DNA of 64,000 bases from Fidelibacterota bacterium (GCA_947475895.1 CANJMF010000002.1:248001-312000), one strand, 5' to 3'. Counted from the stretch's first letter, positions 53,046 through 62,801 are shown. Program-made: numbers and translations. Notes: a model not told the origin generated them from the letters alone.

Positions 53046-53906
53046 TTAGTAGCCGATCTTCACGATCAGCGCCTTGAAGCCCTGGTCGCTGCGCATCTTG
53101 ATTTCTTCCTGGCCGGTCGACGCCAGTGTGATGCACGCGACTTTGTACTTCTTGCAGGAATTCACGATCGTTTGGATCGCGGCTTCCGTCTCCGGCGCGT
53201 TTTTCGGATACAGCGGGCCGACACCCAGGGAAACGCCCAGGTCGCTCGGTCCGATGAGAATGGCGGCCACGCCCGGCGTGCTGGTGATTTCGTCGATGTG
53301 TTTCACGCCTTCAGCCGTCTCGATCATGATGATCGGCAGCAGATTGCCGTCCGGGTTCAGCGGCCACACGTCGGCCTGGGCGAAATATTCGCGGCCGTTC
53401 GCGAGACCCCAGAACTTCGGCGCCAGCGTCGGGCCGAACCCACGTTTACCTTCCGGTTTGCGCACGACCGCACCCTTCTGCGTCGGATAACGCATGTTGG
53501 CGATGGCGCGCTCGGCTTCGGCACGGCTTTCCACGTGGCCGAACACGATGCCCATGGCGCCTGAGTCCAGCACCTGCTTCACCATCCAGCGCGATTGCTC
53601 ATCGCCGTCGGCGGGCAAACGCACGATCGGCGTCGACATCAGCCGGCCGTCGGCCGCACGGTGCTTGTCCAATTCCGCCAAATCGGCGCGGATATCGGCC
53701 ACGGAAAACGGTTTGCCGTGTTCGTAATCCAAGAACGCCCAATCGGTCGGCGTCAACAGAACGCCCGGAGCGATCAATTTGTCGACCATCGGATTGATGT
53801 GTTTGGCCATCTCGGCGGCCGTGCCGCTTTGCGAAACCAGTGTCAGCGTGCTGGCAATGGCGACGGCTGAAAGCAGGCCTTTAATGGCGCGTTTGCGCAT
53901 GGTCAT
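53046..53906 (-). CDS. HpcH/HpaI-type aldolase with signal peptide
   Basis: A 286-residue product of the class II pyruvate aldolase family (HpcH/HpaI), which cleaves 2-keto-3-deoxy or 4-hydroxy-2-oxo acids. Metal and catalytic stretches are intact: PIIMIETAEGVKHIDEITSTPGVAAILIGPSDLG. Unusually it starts MTMRKRAIKGLLSAVAIAST followed by S-G-T-A-A, a Sec-type signal peptide, so the protein should be exported to the periplasm; cytosolic family members have no such sequence. The divergent neighbour is a TonB receptor gene. Confidence 0.88.
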   Translation of the reverse strand: MTMRKRAIKGLLSAVAIASTLTLVSQSGTAAEMAKHINPMVDKLIAPGVLLTPTDWAFLDYEHGKPFSVADIRADLAELDKHRAADGRLMSTPIVRLPADGDEQSRWMVKQVLDSGAMGIVFGHVESRAEAERAIANMRYPTQKGAVVRKPEGKRGFGPTLAPKFWGLANGREYFAQADVWPLNPDGNLLPIIMIETAEGVKHIDEITSTPGVAAILIGPSDLGVSLGVGPLYPKNAPETEAAIQTIVNSCKKYKVACITLASTGQEEIKMRSDQGFKALIVKIGY

Positions 53907-54250
53907 GGTGTCTTCCTCCCCTATGAAACTGTCTCGTACCTAGTCCGCATTTATGAGCCGGACTCCGCGGTAGCCTACCCAACGCCAGGCCAGACCACCA
54001 TGCGAATTCCGCCGGCAAAACCCAGCGTTGCAATTTGAAAAACGGGTGAATAAGGACAATTGGCGCCATCATTGGGCCGCAGGCGTGAGGTTCAAACCCC
54101 TCTTCCGCGGCGCGTTTTCCCAACGAGACTCGTGGGCGCTGAATTGACACCTATCCACCGCGCCACCTGCGGCGTAATAACGAAGCAAGCGGCCGCGCAG
54201 AGAACGATAGGCCGCCAATCGAGAACCGGTCCTGGGGAGAATGGGGGAGA
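53907..54250. other. Divergent intergenic region, no gene seen
   Basis: 344 bases between the divergent aldolase and TonB receptor genes. It should hold both promoters. A T-arm-like sequence (54086-54105) is present but no tRNA can be folded around it. Short open frames here do not resemble proteins I know. Confidence 0.5.
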
Positions 54251-56066
54251 ATGTGGCAACGGTGCTTTGTTGCGGCCGCGGGCTTGACGTGCGCGGCGCT
54301 GATAGGACCAGCATACGCGCAGCGTGCTGCGGAGAATGCCGTCAATTCGGCTGAGGACGCCTTTGGCGTTTCCCTCGGCAACGAGAACGTGGGCCTTTAC
54401 AATTCCAACAGCGCGCGCGGTTTCAATCCGCTCCAAGCCGGGAATCTCCGCGTCGACGGTCTCTACTGGGATCAGCAAGGCCAGGCGCCGGGGCGGACTT
54501 ACGCTTCGACCACCATGCGCGTGGGCCTGAGCGCGCAGTCGTACCCCTTCCCCGCGCCGACAGGAATCGTGGACACACGGCTGAGCCGGCCCGCAGATCA
54601 CTTTTCCGGAAGCGTGGCCCTCGGTTTCGGACCCTATGAAAGCCTTTTGATCGACACAGAGGTATCAGGCCCACTTGTTGCGGATAAACTTGGCGTATAC
54701 GCGACGCTCAAATGGGAACGCCCTCAACTCGACCAGCGGGGAAAGTATATCAACTATGCATCTGGCGCCGTCTTGCGATGGACGCCCAGCGACACTGTTG
54801 ATGTTGTCGCTTTTCACCAACGCTACGACGCCAACAAAGCCAAAGTCGCACCGACCTTTTCGCTTTTCTCGGCTGGCGGCGCTATTCCAACCGAATACGA
54901 TCGCAGCATTTATTTCACCCAGCCGTGGGCTGCGCGCACCCGCCACGTCAATCATACGGGCACGATCATATCGGCGACCGTATTCGACGATTGGCTTTGG
55001 CGCACAGGTATCTTTCGATCGCATCAAACGCTCGACCACGATTTCTTTATCTTTTACCGCAACGTCGGACCGGACGGCGTCGGCACCCTCGATGTTCTGA
55101 AAACGGCCCCGCTGCGCGACGTGTCTTACTCCGGCGAGACCCGCCAAGATCGGCGTCGTGGATATAAAGCCCGAACCCACCTTCACAGTCAGCGCGTCGG
55201 GCCTCGACAATGTCACGCAGGTGACGCCCGGCGTTTCTTACGTCGGGCGGTGGCGCGACCTTGGTGAATTCAGCGTCGGTGCGCAGAAAACATTTTATGA
55301 CCGCGAAGTCCAACAGCCCGGCCTGCCGCCAGCCAAGACCAAATCCCAGCCTTGGCTCTATAACGGCACGCTGGCCATCTACCTCGGCAAGAATGCGGCG
55401 CTTTACGGCAGTTATACCCGCGGCTTGGAAGAGTCCGGACTTGCACCGGATATCGCCGTCAATCGCGGCGAGGCCATGCCGGCGAGCCTGACCGAACAGG
55501 TCGATGCCGGCCTCCGCTACAAGATCGGCGCGGGCATCACGCTCATCGCCGGCGTGTTCGAAGTGAAGAAGCCATTTTTTGACCGGAACGCGGCGAATGT
55601 TTTCGCCGACGTCGGCAATTTGACTCATCGCGGCGTCGAACTGTCCATGTCGGGGCGCCTAGCACCTGGGCTAACGGTCGTCGCCGGCGCCATGCTGCTG
55701 CGCGCCCGCGTGGAAGCCGATGCCGCGGTCGCAAGCTTCATCGCACCCGTTCCCATTGGAAAGCCGAACCGGAACGTGCGCCTGAACCTTCAGTATGGCC
55801 CCGCATCCTGGAAAGGCTTCTCCGTCGACGCCTTGATCAGTCAGGATGGGCCCGCTTATGCCAATCGTTCCAATACGGTTCGCATCGACGCCAACACCAC
55901 GCTCGACCTCGGAGCGCGGTATAATTTCAAGCTCTATAACTCATCGGCGTCGCTGCGGCTGCGCGTGCAAAACGTCCTGGATGATTACGGGTGGACGGTA
56001 TCGTCCGGTGCCTACGCGGCAACCCCAGCCCGCCGTTTCACCGCGCAATTGATCTCGGACTTCTAA
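54251..56066 (+). pseudogene. TonB-dependent receptor, frameshifted and internally shortened
   Basis: A signal peptide (MWQRCFVAAAGLTCAALIGP) is followed by a short plug: AENAVNSAEDAFGVSLGNENVG, RGFNPLQAGNLRVDGLYWDQ. Barrel strands run to DVSYSGETRQ. There the frame derails near 55135-55150; a second frame (VVDIKPEPTFTVSASGLD onward) continues the barrel to 56066, ending ARRFTAQLISDF. Relatives have about 50 more residues between these parts as I recall, so a deletion accompanied the frameshift. Functional expression is unlikely unless the break is an assembly error. The relatives take up siderophores or other ligands. Confidence 0.8.
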
Positions 56067-56077
56067 GCGACGCGGCG

Positions 56078-56857
56078 TCACTTCTTGAGTGCTTCCGCCA
56101 CCTGCTCCCGGCTCCACAGGCACATCTCGCGTTGCGCTGCGGGCGCGCACCAGTCGTCAATCCGCTCCAGGGGCGGCGACGGCAGAAAATAGGGCGCCGC
56201 GAACAGGTCAATCCGCCGGTAGTCGCCCGTCACAACGTCCCTATTCCCGGCGCCGAAACCGAATGTGGGCTTGTGAGTCGTGGTCAGCAGGTAGCGCGTG
56301 CCGGACCTCACGAAGTTCTCAAAAACCAGACGCGTATTTTCATAGGAAAAATGGAACAGGCAGTCGCGGCAGATCATGAGGTCCGCTTGGGGCAGCCCAT
56401 CTTTGATCATGTCGATATGCATGAAGACCGTACGGGCGTTGCTGAACGCCGCATTATGGGCGTCGATCAAAACCTGAACGATATCGCCACCCACGTAGCT
56501 GACGTCCATCTCGGGCAGCACATGGCGCATCCAGTTGAAGTCGCCGCACGGCGCATCGAAGATGCGTTTGATGCCGTAAGCGGCCACCAGTTCCGGAAGC
56601 TTGGCGCGCAGATTGGCGGTGTAATCCAGGGTCGAGCCCGGCCCGCTCACGCTCTCAGTGCTTTCCCACAGGTTATTGGCGTAAATCGCGGTGAACCGCG
56701 CCTCTACGCTGTCCAGGGCCAGCACGCCCGACCAAATCGTGCGCTTTTGCTTCTGTGTTTGCCGATAGCGAAAAGGGAACGTAAGGGCGTCCCCAATGGC
56801 CTTCGCAAAGCCATTCCGGCGGATCGAATCGATCGCCTTCGTCGCGATGTTTGGCAT
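56078..56857 (-). CDS. Class I SAM-dependent methyltransferase
   Basis: A 259-residue protein from ATG 56857, which follows a run of seven G residues as ribosome site; an earlier start (56911) would add 18 unrelated residues. SAM-binding motif I RIFDAPCGDFNWMRHVLP, then VSYVGGDIVQVLIDAH, and DLMICRDCLFHFSY. Motif I reads D-A-P-C-G-D as in methyltransferases of glycan or polyketide clusters. This is the only intact one of three methyltransferase genes in the 48-57 kb region. It converges on the TonB receptor pseudogene. Confidence 0.85.
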   Translation of the reverse strand: MPNIATKAIDSIRRNGFAKAIGDALTFPFRYRQTQKQKRTIWSGVLALDSVEARFTAIYANNLWESTESVSGPGSTLDYTANLRAKLPELVAAYGIKRIFDAPCGDFNWMRHVLPEMDVSYVGGDIVQVLIDAHNAAFSNARTVFMHIDMIKDGLPQADLMICRDCLFHFSYENTRLVFENFVRSGTRYLLTTTHKPTFGFGAGNRDVVTGDYRRIDLFAAPYFLPSPPLERIDDWCAPAAQREMCLWSREQVAEALKK

Positions 56858-56967
56858 GCCCCCCCCGACATCCCAAAGCGCCCCTTCCCTTGAGCATGGG
56901 GGTTCAGGCACGGCAAAGCTAGCTTTGCCTGAGCAAGCGCCCTGCGCGGAATGCTTAACGGAGTACT

Positions 56968-57243
56968 TTAGTGGAGTTTACGTTTGCCTTCGGCAAAGGG
57001 CGCCTGGGGCGTCCCGGACTTAAACGTATAGAGATGTTCGGTATCGCCGGTCTGGCGGTTCTTGACCACGACGACGTCGGTGTTGCCGTAGCGCGACCAC
57101 ATGCGGGCCAGCAACTGGGCACGGCCTTCGGTCTCCGCCGCGCCGATCCATTCCAGCCGTCCATCGGTGTATCGGTGATAAATCGCGAACAAATGACTAT
57201 CCAAAACCATAAGGCGAACACGGTTAAGTCCGTGATGAAGCAA
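56968..57243 (-). CDS. Small protein with D-G-R-L-E-W motif (copy 2)
   Basis: A 91-residue protein with core FAIYHRYTDGRLEWIGAAET, then LLARMWSRYGNTDVVVVK and Q-T-G-D-T-E-H-L. It aligns without gaps to the product at 47963-48223 over about 57 residues, with roughly 40 per cent identity by eye. The start may be the Met at 57243 or at 57210. The C-terminal tail is basic. It lies upstream of, and in the same direction as, the methyltransferase at 56857. No known family. Confidence 0.65.
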   Translation of the reverse strand: MLHHGLNRVRLMVLDSHLFAIYHRYTDGRLEWIGAAETEGRAQLLARMWSRYGNTDVVVVKNRQTGDTEHLYTFKSGTPQAPFAEGKRKLH

Positions 57244-57347
57244 CGCAACGTGGCATGGATCAGAAAGTTTCGATTTGAATATTTTTTCGACTTTTGCGAT
57301 TATTAATCAGATACTTGTATAGTTTTATTCAATTAAAACGTGAATTC

Positions 57348-59408
57348 TTATTCAGGTGTCTGATACTTGCTTAAATCCCAGGGCGTCTCGATTTCACAGC
57401 GCACGCCGTCCGGTAAATAGGCGCACGCCGTCTTCTTGTTGGCGCCCGAAAAGGTATTGCGGATGAGCTGTGAACCGAAGCCCTTCTTCGGCGGCTCAAC
57501 CACCGGCGGGCCGCCGGACTCCTGCCACAACACCTTCAGCAGCGGTTCGCCTTCCTGCTCGCCCAGGCTCCAAGTGATCGACACCTTGCCGCCCGGCGCC
57601 GACAGTGCGCCGTACTTGGCGGCGTTGGTCGCCAACTCGTGGAAAGCCAAAGCAAAGTCCAGCGCCTGGCGGGGACCCAGCGTAATCTTGGGGCCTTTAA
57701 TGACAACTGCGTCGGTCCGGGTCGCGTAGGGCTTCAACTCGTCGCGCGCCACATCTTCAAGCGACACTCCCTGCCAGCGTTCGCGCGTCAGCTGCTCGTG
57801 GGTGCGGGCCATGGTAGCGATGCGCCCCTGCAAGGACTGCACATAGGCTTCCTTGCTGGCGGCCCCTTGCGCGGTCAGGCGCGCCATGGCCTGAATCGTC
57901 GCTAGGGTGTTGCGTACCCGGTGGTTCAATTCCGCCATCAACAACGTTTGGCGGTCTTCGCCATTCTTGCGGGCCGTGATGTCGGCGCAGATCGACACAA
58001 TCCGGCGCACTTTGCCGTCGTCGGCCATGACGGTGTTCACGTTATCCCACGCCCACACCCGGGTGCCGTCCGGGCGCAAGATCCGTTTCTCGTTGCTGAA
58101 CCCTTCGCCGGTGCGGCAAGCCCGCGCAAACAATTCCTCATCGCGCGCGCGGTCGGCGGGATCGGTCAGCTCGTGGCGCGCCATCGTTAGCAATTCCGCT
58201 TTCGATCGCCCAGCCAGTTCGCAGTACTTCGCGTTAACCTGCAAGAAGTGGCCGGTGGGCTCGCACTGAGCGATTCCAAGCTGCGCGCCATACACCACGG
58301 CATTTAAATCCCGAGCTTGGCGGCGGCGCTCGGCCACCTCGGCGCTCAGGGCCAAGCTCGGTACCGCGATGCTGATCATGAATGTGACCAGCAGCAAGAA
58401 GGAGTCATTAATATTGGGCTGGGCGAAGGGCCCTGCTCCCAAAACTGTACCCCACACTGCGAAAGCCGACAGGATCAAAGCTGTACTCGCCGTGTCGCGC
58501 TGGTTAAGGCGCAAGGCAGAGGCCATGAGCGGCAGAATGGCAAAGAACCCAAGCGGCCCGCGAATGACGCTTTGTGCAATCAACGGGCTAAAAGCGACAA
58601 TTCCGACCACGGCCGCACTGAAAAAAACGATCAGGCTGTCCGACAGGTGAAAGGCTTCATCGGGCGGACGCCGGATCGCCCACAAGGTAACGACCGGAGC
58701 CACCACGAGCACGCCGGCGGAATCTCCCAGCCACCAGGTCATCCACAGCGTCCCCGCATCGGCGAGGGACGCGTGTCCGGTGCCCACCAGAACACTGACG
58801 CCGATGGTCGCGCCGACCAGCGTTCCCGATACCAGTCCGAACAACACGAAACGCGCAATTCCCGCCGGTGTGTCGAACGTGCGCACGCCCCCCGAAAACC
58901 GCGCCAGCAGGGTCCCGATGATCAAGGCTTCGAGTGAATTCGAAGCCGCGATAATCAGCGAACTTCCCGCCGCCCCCGTGACGCCCACGTTGGCGAGATA
59001 AGCACCGATAAAAACCGGCACCAAAACGCGCGGCCCCCACAGCAAAAAGGCAGCCACGGCCAGACCTGCCGGCGGCCACACGGGGCTGATACTCGGATTG
59101 ATAGATGCGAGCTGAAAGCCGGCAATCGCCAGCACGTAATAGGCTCCGGCGATTCCCACGAACAGCACCAGCGTGGCCAGCACCCGTTGAACGCGGGACG
59201 GCGGCGCGCCCGGAGCTGTAATCAACTCCGGTTCCACCAGCTCTAAAATCTCGTGATCGCTCCCTCGGCCGTCCACGTAAACACCCGTTCCCAGGACTCC
59301 AGCACCGAGGATACGGAATCCAACAGCCAAAGTCGCCACTTCGCAGGGTGAAAACGTACTCAAACGGTTGAAAGTTGCGTTGCCGGTCCCGCAATACACG
59401 CCGCGCAA
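57348..59408 (-). CDS. MASE1-PAS-HWE sensor histidine kinase
   Basis: A membrane sensor kinase of up to 686 residues. Residues about 75-350 form a MASE1 domain of eight or more helices (SISPVWPPAGLAVAAFLLWGP, TWWLGDSAGVLVVAPVV). A PAS domain follows (GIAQCEPTGHFLQVNAKYC, DGTRVWAWDNV), then the kinase: H-box LMAELNHRVRNTLATIQAM, N-box FHELATNAAKYGALS, and WxE in LWQESGGPPV. The W-x-E motif assigns it to the HWE family. The start is uncertain (TTG 59408 or a later GTG). No response regulator is adjacent, so it is an orphan; HWE kinases often act in general stress or light signalling. Confidence 0.9.
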   Translation of the reverse strand: MRGVYCGTGNATFNRLSTFSPCEVATLAVGFRILGAGVLGTGVYVDGRGSDHEILELVEPELITAPGAPPSRVQRVLATLVLFVGIAGAYYVLAIAGFQLASINPSISPVWPPAGLAVAAFLLWGPRVLVPVFIGAYLANVGVTGAAGSSLIIAASNSLEALIIGTLLARFSGGVRTFDTPAGIARFVLFGLVSGTLVGATIGVSVLVGTGHASLADAGTLWMTWWLGDSAGVLVVAPVVTLWAIRRPPDEAFHLSDSLIVFFSAAVVGIVAFSPLIAQSVIRGPLGFFAILPLMASALRLNQRDTASTALILSAFAVWGTVLGAGPFAQPNINDSFLLLVTFMISIAVPSLALSAEVAERRRQARDLNAVVYGAQLGIAQCEPTGHFLQVNAKYCELAGRSKAELLTMARHELTDPADRARDEELFARACRTGEGFSNEKRILRPDGTRVWAWDNVNTVMADDGKVRRIVSICADITARKNGEDRQTLLMAELNHRVRNTLATIQAMARLTAQGAASKEAYVQSLQGRIATMARTHEQLTRERWQGVSLEDVARDELKPYATRTDAVVIKGPKITLGPRQALDFALAFHELATNAAKYGALSAPGGKVSITWSLGEQEGEPLLKVLWQESGGPPVVEPPKKGFGSQLIRNTFSGANKKTACAYLPDGVRCEIETPWDLSKYQTPE

Positions 59409-59410
59409 TT

Positions 59411-60187
59411 TTAGGCTTCGATCACCATGCCGTCGAAAGCCGGCGTCACACCCACGGGCAACAGGTGGCTCACGAGGTGCTCGTAGTCGAGCGAATTGCC
59501 CATATGAGTAATCACAGTGCGGTGGGGCTTCAGTTCCTCAGCCCAGCCGAGAGCCTTGTCCAAGTGCGCGTGGGTCGGCAACGGCATGTCGCTCAAAGCT
59601 CCCACGATCCAAACCTTCGCGCCGCGAATCACATCTTTTGAGTCCGGCGACAGATCGAGGACGTCGGTCGAATACACGATATCGCCGAAGCGGTATCCGG
59701 TCGTTGTCGAGAAGCCGTGATCTTGAACGAAAGGCCGGATCGTCACGCCCCCTGCTGTGAACGGCGCTTGTTCGTCGATAACATTGGGAATCAGCCACGG
59801 GCGGAAAATAGGTTGGCCCGGCGGAATGCCCTCGAATACATAACTGAAGCGCGTTTCCAAAACGCTGAGCGTTTCGGCATTGGCAAAGGCGGGCAGCGGC
59901 GCGCCTTTCATCAGCCGATTGATCTCGCGCAATTCATCCACGCCGTGAATGTGGTCGGCATGGGCATGGGTAAACAAAACAGCGTCGAGACGCCGAACGC
60001 CGGCGTTGATCAATTGTTCGCGCAGATCGGGCGACGTATCGACCAAGATCTGCACACCGTTGTCTTCCATCAGGATCGAGGAACGGCGGGGGCGGTTTTT
60101 TGGGTTATTGGGATCGCACTTGCCCCAACCGGACGAGAGCGACGGCACCCCCGGCGCCGAGCCGCAGCCGAGGATTGTGACCTTCAC
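59411..60187 (-). CDS. Metallo-beta-lactamase-fold hydrolase (PhnP-like)
   Basis: A 258-residue MBL-fold protein. LGCGSAPGVPSLSSGWGKCDPNNP at the N-terminus, the metal motif FTHAHADHIHG, IVYSTDVLDL, and VITHMGNSLDYE. The GVPxxxxGWGKCDPNNPKNRRRRSS region is typical of the PhnP-like group found after tatD in alphaproteobacteria. Phosphodiesterase activity is likely. The GTG start overlaps the tatD stop by four bases. Confidence 0.9.
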   Translation of the reverse strand: MKVTILGCGSAPGVPSLSSGWGKCDPNNPKNRPRRSSILMEDNGVQILVDTSPDLREQLINAGVRRLDAVLFTHAHADHIHGVDELREINRLMKGAPLPAFANAETLSVLETRFSYVFEGIPPGQPIFRPWLIPNVIDEQAPFTAGGVTIRPFVQDHGFSTTTGYRFGDIVYSTDVLDLSPDSKDVIRGAKVWIVGALSDMPLPTHAHLDKALGWAEELKPHRTVITHMGNSLDYEHLVSHLLPVGVTPAFDGMVIEA

Positions 60188-60987
60188 GCGGCTACGTCCT
60201 TGTGCGTCGCCTTCGAGAATAGGCGGAAGAAGTTTTCCGTCGTGCGCACGGCCAGTTCTTCGCGCGTCACGCCTTTGAGTTCGGCGACGAACGCTGCCGT
60301 GTGAGTCACGAACGCAGGCTCGTTGGTCTTACCGCGATGAGGAATCGGCGCGAGATAGGGACTGTCGGTTTCCACCAACAAGCGCTCGATGGGCACGTAC
60401 TTCACAGTCTCGCGCAGTTCCTCGGCCTTCTTGAACGTCACAATGCCGGAGATGGAAATATAAAACCCCAGATCCAACGCCTGTTTCGCCAGTTCAAGGC
60501 CCGAGCTGAAACAGTGAATGACGCCGGTGAAAGCCCCCTTCCCCATTTCCTCTTTAAGGATGGAAGCCGTTTCAGCGTCGGCATCGCGCGTATGCACGAT
60601 GGTCGGCAGCCCCGCTTCGCGCGATGCGGCCAGGTGAACACGGAAACTCTTTTCCTGCTCCGCGCGCGGACTGTGTTCGTAATAAAAGTCGAGACCGGTC
60701 TCGCCAAACGCCACGACCTTGGGATGCTTGGCTAACGTCGTGAGACGCTCCACGTCCGTTTCCGGCTCCACCGCAGCCTCATGGGGATGAATGCCCACCG
60801 AGCACGACACATTCTCGAAGCGCTCCGCCATGGCCAACACACCGTCGAAGGCCGTCAGTTTCGTGCTGATGGTCAGCAGATGCCCAACACCCGCACTGCG
60901 CGCCCGCGCAATGACGCCGTTCGCATCCGAAGACAGCTCGGGGAAATCCAAATGACAGTGGCTATCGACAAGATAAGGCGCGGACAT
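60184..60987 (-). CDS. tatD: TatD family metal-dependent hydrolase
   Basis: A TIM-barrel deoxyribonuclease/hydrolase of 267 residues from ATG 60987 (a longer frame to 61077 is not family-like). Metal residues: VDSHCHLDFPEL, FGETGLDFYYEHSPR, IVHTRDAD, GVIHCFSSGLE, and VETDSPYLAPIPHRGKTNEP. It is thought to act in DNA repair or protein quality control. It lies downstream of metG in the conserved holB-metG-tatD-MBL order. Confidence 0.93.
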   Translation of the reverse strand: MSAPYLVDSHCHLDFPELSSDANGVIARARSAGVGHLLTISTKLTAFDGVLAMAERFENVSCSVGIHPHEAAVEPETDVERLTTLAKHPKVVAFGETGLDFYYEHSPRAEQEKSFRVHLAASREAGLPTIVHTRDADAETASILKEEMGKGAFTGVIHCFSSGLELAKQALDLGFYISISGIVTFKKAEELRETVKYVPIERLLVETDSPYLAPIPHRGKTNEPAFVTHTAAFVAELKGVTREELAVRTTENFFRLFSKATHKDVAA

Positions 60988-61235
60988 TTCTTTCTTTCGT
61001 CGTCTTTGCGTGGAATCCAAAAATAATTCCGCGTCAATCTGAAAGGCACCCGCAATCCCGCGTCCCGACGCGTGCATGGGGTTGTTTCACTTTTTTCTAC
61101 AGCTTTGATCCGCCGTGAAAAAGCGTCTTTTTTTCTCTCGCAACGCTGCCGCATTTAGGCCGGCAAGCGTTTGAATCTGCTTTGTTTGTCGCGCATTTAT
61201 CGCACGACCGGGTTGTTTCTGTAACTGAGGGCCTT

Positions 61236-62801
61236 TTACGCGCCCTTGGCCGCCTTCGGATCGCCATAGCGCGGAAACACACCCGTCGGCGTGGGCAAAG
61301 TGATGCCGCCTTTGATCGGAGTCGCCAGCGCCGCGAAGTCGCGCGCGTCCGCCGGCACCGCCAACTGATCGAGCACCTTCGCCGCCGACGTCGGCACGAA
61401 CGGCTGCATCAACATCGCGATATGACGCGTCACTTCCGCCAGCACATACAGCACCGTGTTCATACGCGCCGGGTCCGTCTTGCGCAGAGTCCACGGCGCC
61501 TGCTTGTCAACATAACCGTTGGCCGCGCGCACCACGGCCCAGATCGCTTCAAGCGCTTCGTTGAATGCTTGCGCATCCATGGCCGCGCAGCAATCGGGCA
61601 ATAGCTTTTTGCACGCCGCTAAAATCTCTTTGTCTTCGGTCGCGAATTCACCCGGCTCCGGCAAAACGCCGCCGAGATTCTTCCCGATGAACGACAAGAA
61701 GCGCTGCGCCAAGTTTCCGAACTCGTTCGCCAGTTCGCCGTTGATGCGCCCGGCAATGGCGGACTCCGCGAAGTCGCCGTCGTTGCCGAACGGGATTTCG
61801 CGCATCATGAAATACCGCAGTTGATCCAGGCCGTACTTTTCGACCAGCGCATTCGGGTCAATCGCATTGCCCAGCGACTTCGACATCTTCTGGCCTTCGA
61901 CCGTCCACCAGCCGTGCGCGAACACGCGCTGCGGCACTTGGATGTTGGCTGCCATCAAGAACGCGGGCCAATAGACGCAGTGAAAGCGGATGATGTCCTT
62001 GCCCACCATGTGCATGGCATTGGGCCAGAACTTTGCGAAGTCAGGTGTTTGCTCTGGATAACCGAGCGCGGTGATGTAGTTCGTCAGCGCATCGATCCAA
62101 ACGTACATAATGTGCTTGTCGTTGCCCGGCACCGGCACGCCCCACGAAAAAGTGGTCCGCGAAACCGAGATGTCGCGCAGCGGCTGCGCGTCGCCTTCTC
62201 GTCCTTTGACGAAGCTGTACACTTCGTTGAAGCGGCTCTTGGGTCCAATGAAACCGGGCGTGCTGTCGTAAAGCGCCAGCAGCTTTTCGCGCCACTTCGA
62301 CAGATTGAAGAAATAGCTTTCTTCCTCGACCCACTCCACCGGCGCGCCGCTCGGCGCCAAACGCTCGCCGTTCGGTCCCTTGGTCAATTCGCCTTCGTCG
62401 TAAAACGCCTCATCGCGCACCGCGTACCAGCCCGCGTACTTGTCGAGATAGATCGCGCCGTTGGCTTCCAGCGTTTTCCACAAGGCTTGGCACGCCTTCT
62501 TGTGGCGTTCTTCCGTCGTGCGGATAAAGTCGTCGTTGCTGATGCCCAGCGTCGCGGCCAGGTCGCGAAAATTCTGCGAGTTCTGATCGCATAACTGCAG
62601 CGGCGTGATGCCTTTGTCCGCCGCCGCCTTCGCCACCTTCTGCCCGTGCTCGTCGGTGCCGGTCAGGAATTTGACGTCGTAACCATCAAGGCGCTTAAAG
62701 CGCGCCAGCACATCGCACGCAATCGTCGTGTACGCGTGGCCGATGTGCGGCTTGTCGTTGACGTAGTAAATCGGCGTCGTGATGTAGAACGCCTTGTTCA
62801 C
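61236..62801 (-). CDS. metG: Methionyl-tRNA synthetase
   Basis: Charges tRNA-Met. The 521-residue enzyme has the HIGH-type motif PIYYVNDKPHIGHAYT and KMSKS in VEGQKMSKSLGN. It lacks the zinc-knuckle cysteines of the MetG1 type, so it is a MetG2-like enzyme. The anticodon domain is helical and no C-terminal tRNA-binding extension follows. GTG 62801 with GGAG at eight to nine bases is preferred to TTG 62807, which would sit too close to the ribosome site. Confidence 0.95.
   Translation of the reverse strand: MNKAFYITTPIYYVNDKPHIGHAYTTIACDVLARFKRLDGYDVKFLTGTDEHGQKVAKAAADKGITPLQLCDQNSQNFRDLAATLGISNDDFIRTTEERHKKACQALWKTLEANGAIYLDKYAGWYAVRDEAFYDEGELTKGPNGERLAPSGAPVEWVEEESYFFNLSKWREKLLALYDSTPGFIGPKSRFNEVYSFVKGREGDAQPLRDISVSRTTFSWGVPVPGNDKHIMYVWIDALTNYITALGYPEQTPDFAKFWPNAMHMVGKDIIRFHCVYWPAFLMAANIQVPQRVFAHGWWTVEGQKMSKSLGNAIDPNALVEKYGLDQLRYFMMREIPFGNDGDFAESAIAGRINGELANEFGNLAQRFLSFIGKNLGGVLPEPGEFATEDKEILAACKKLLPDCCAAMDAQAFNEALEAIWAVVRAANGYVDKQAPWTLRKTDPARMNTVLYVLAEVTRHIAMLMQPFVPTSAAKVLDQLAVPADARDFAALATPIKGGITLPTPTGVFPRYGDPKAAKGA

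Noticed and set aside
54060-54115. T-arm-like sequence GAGGTTCAAACCCCTC suggesting a tRNA or attachment site
   Set aside because: The loop has the wrong size, and no acceptor or anticodon arm can be paired around it.
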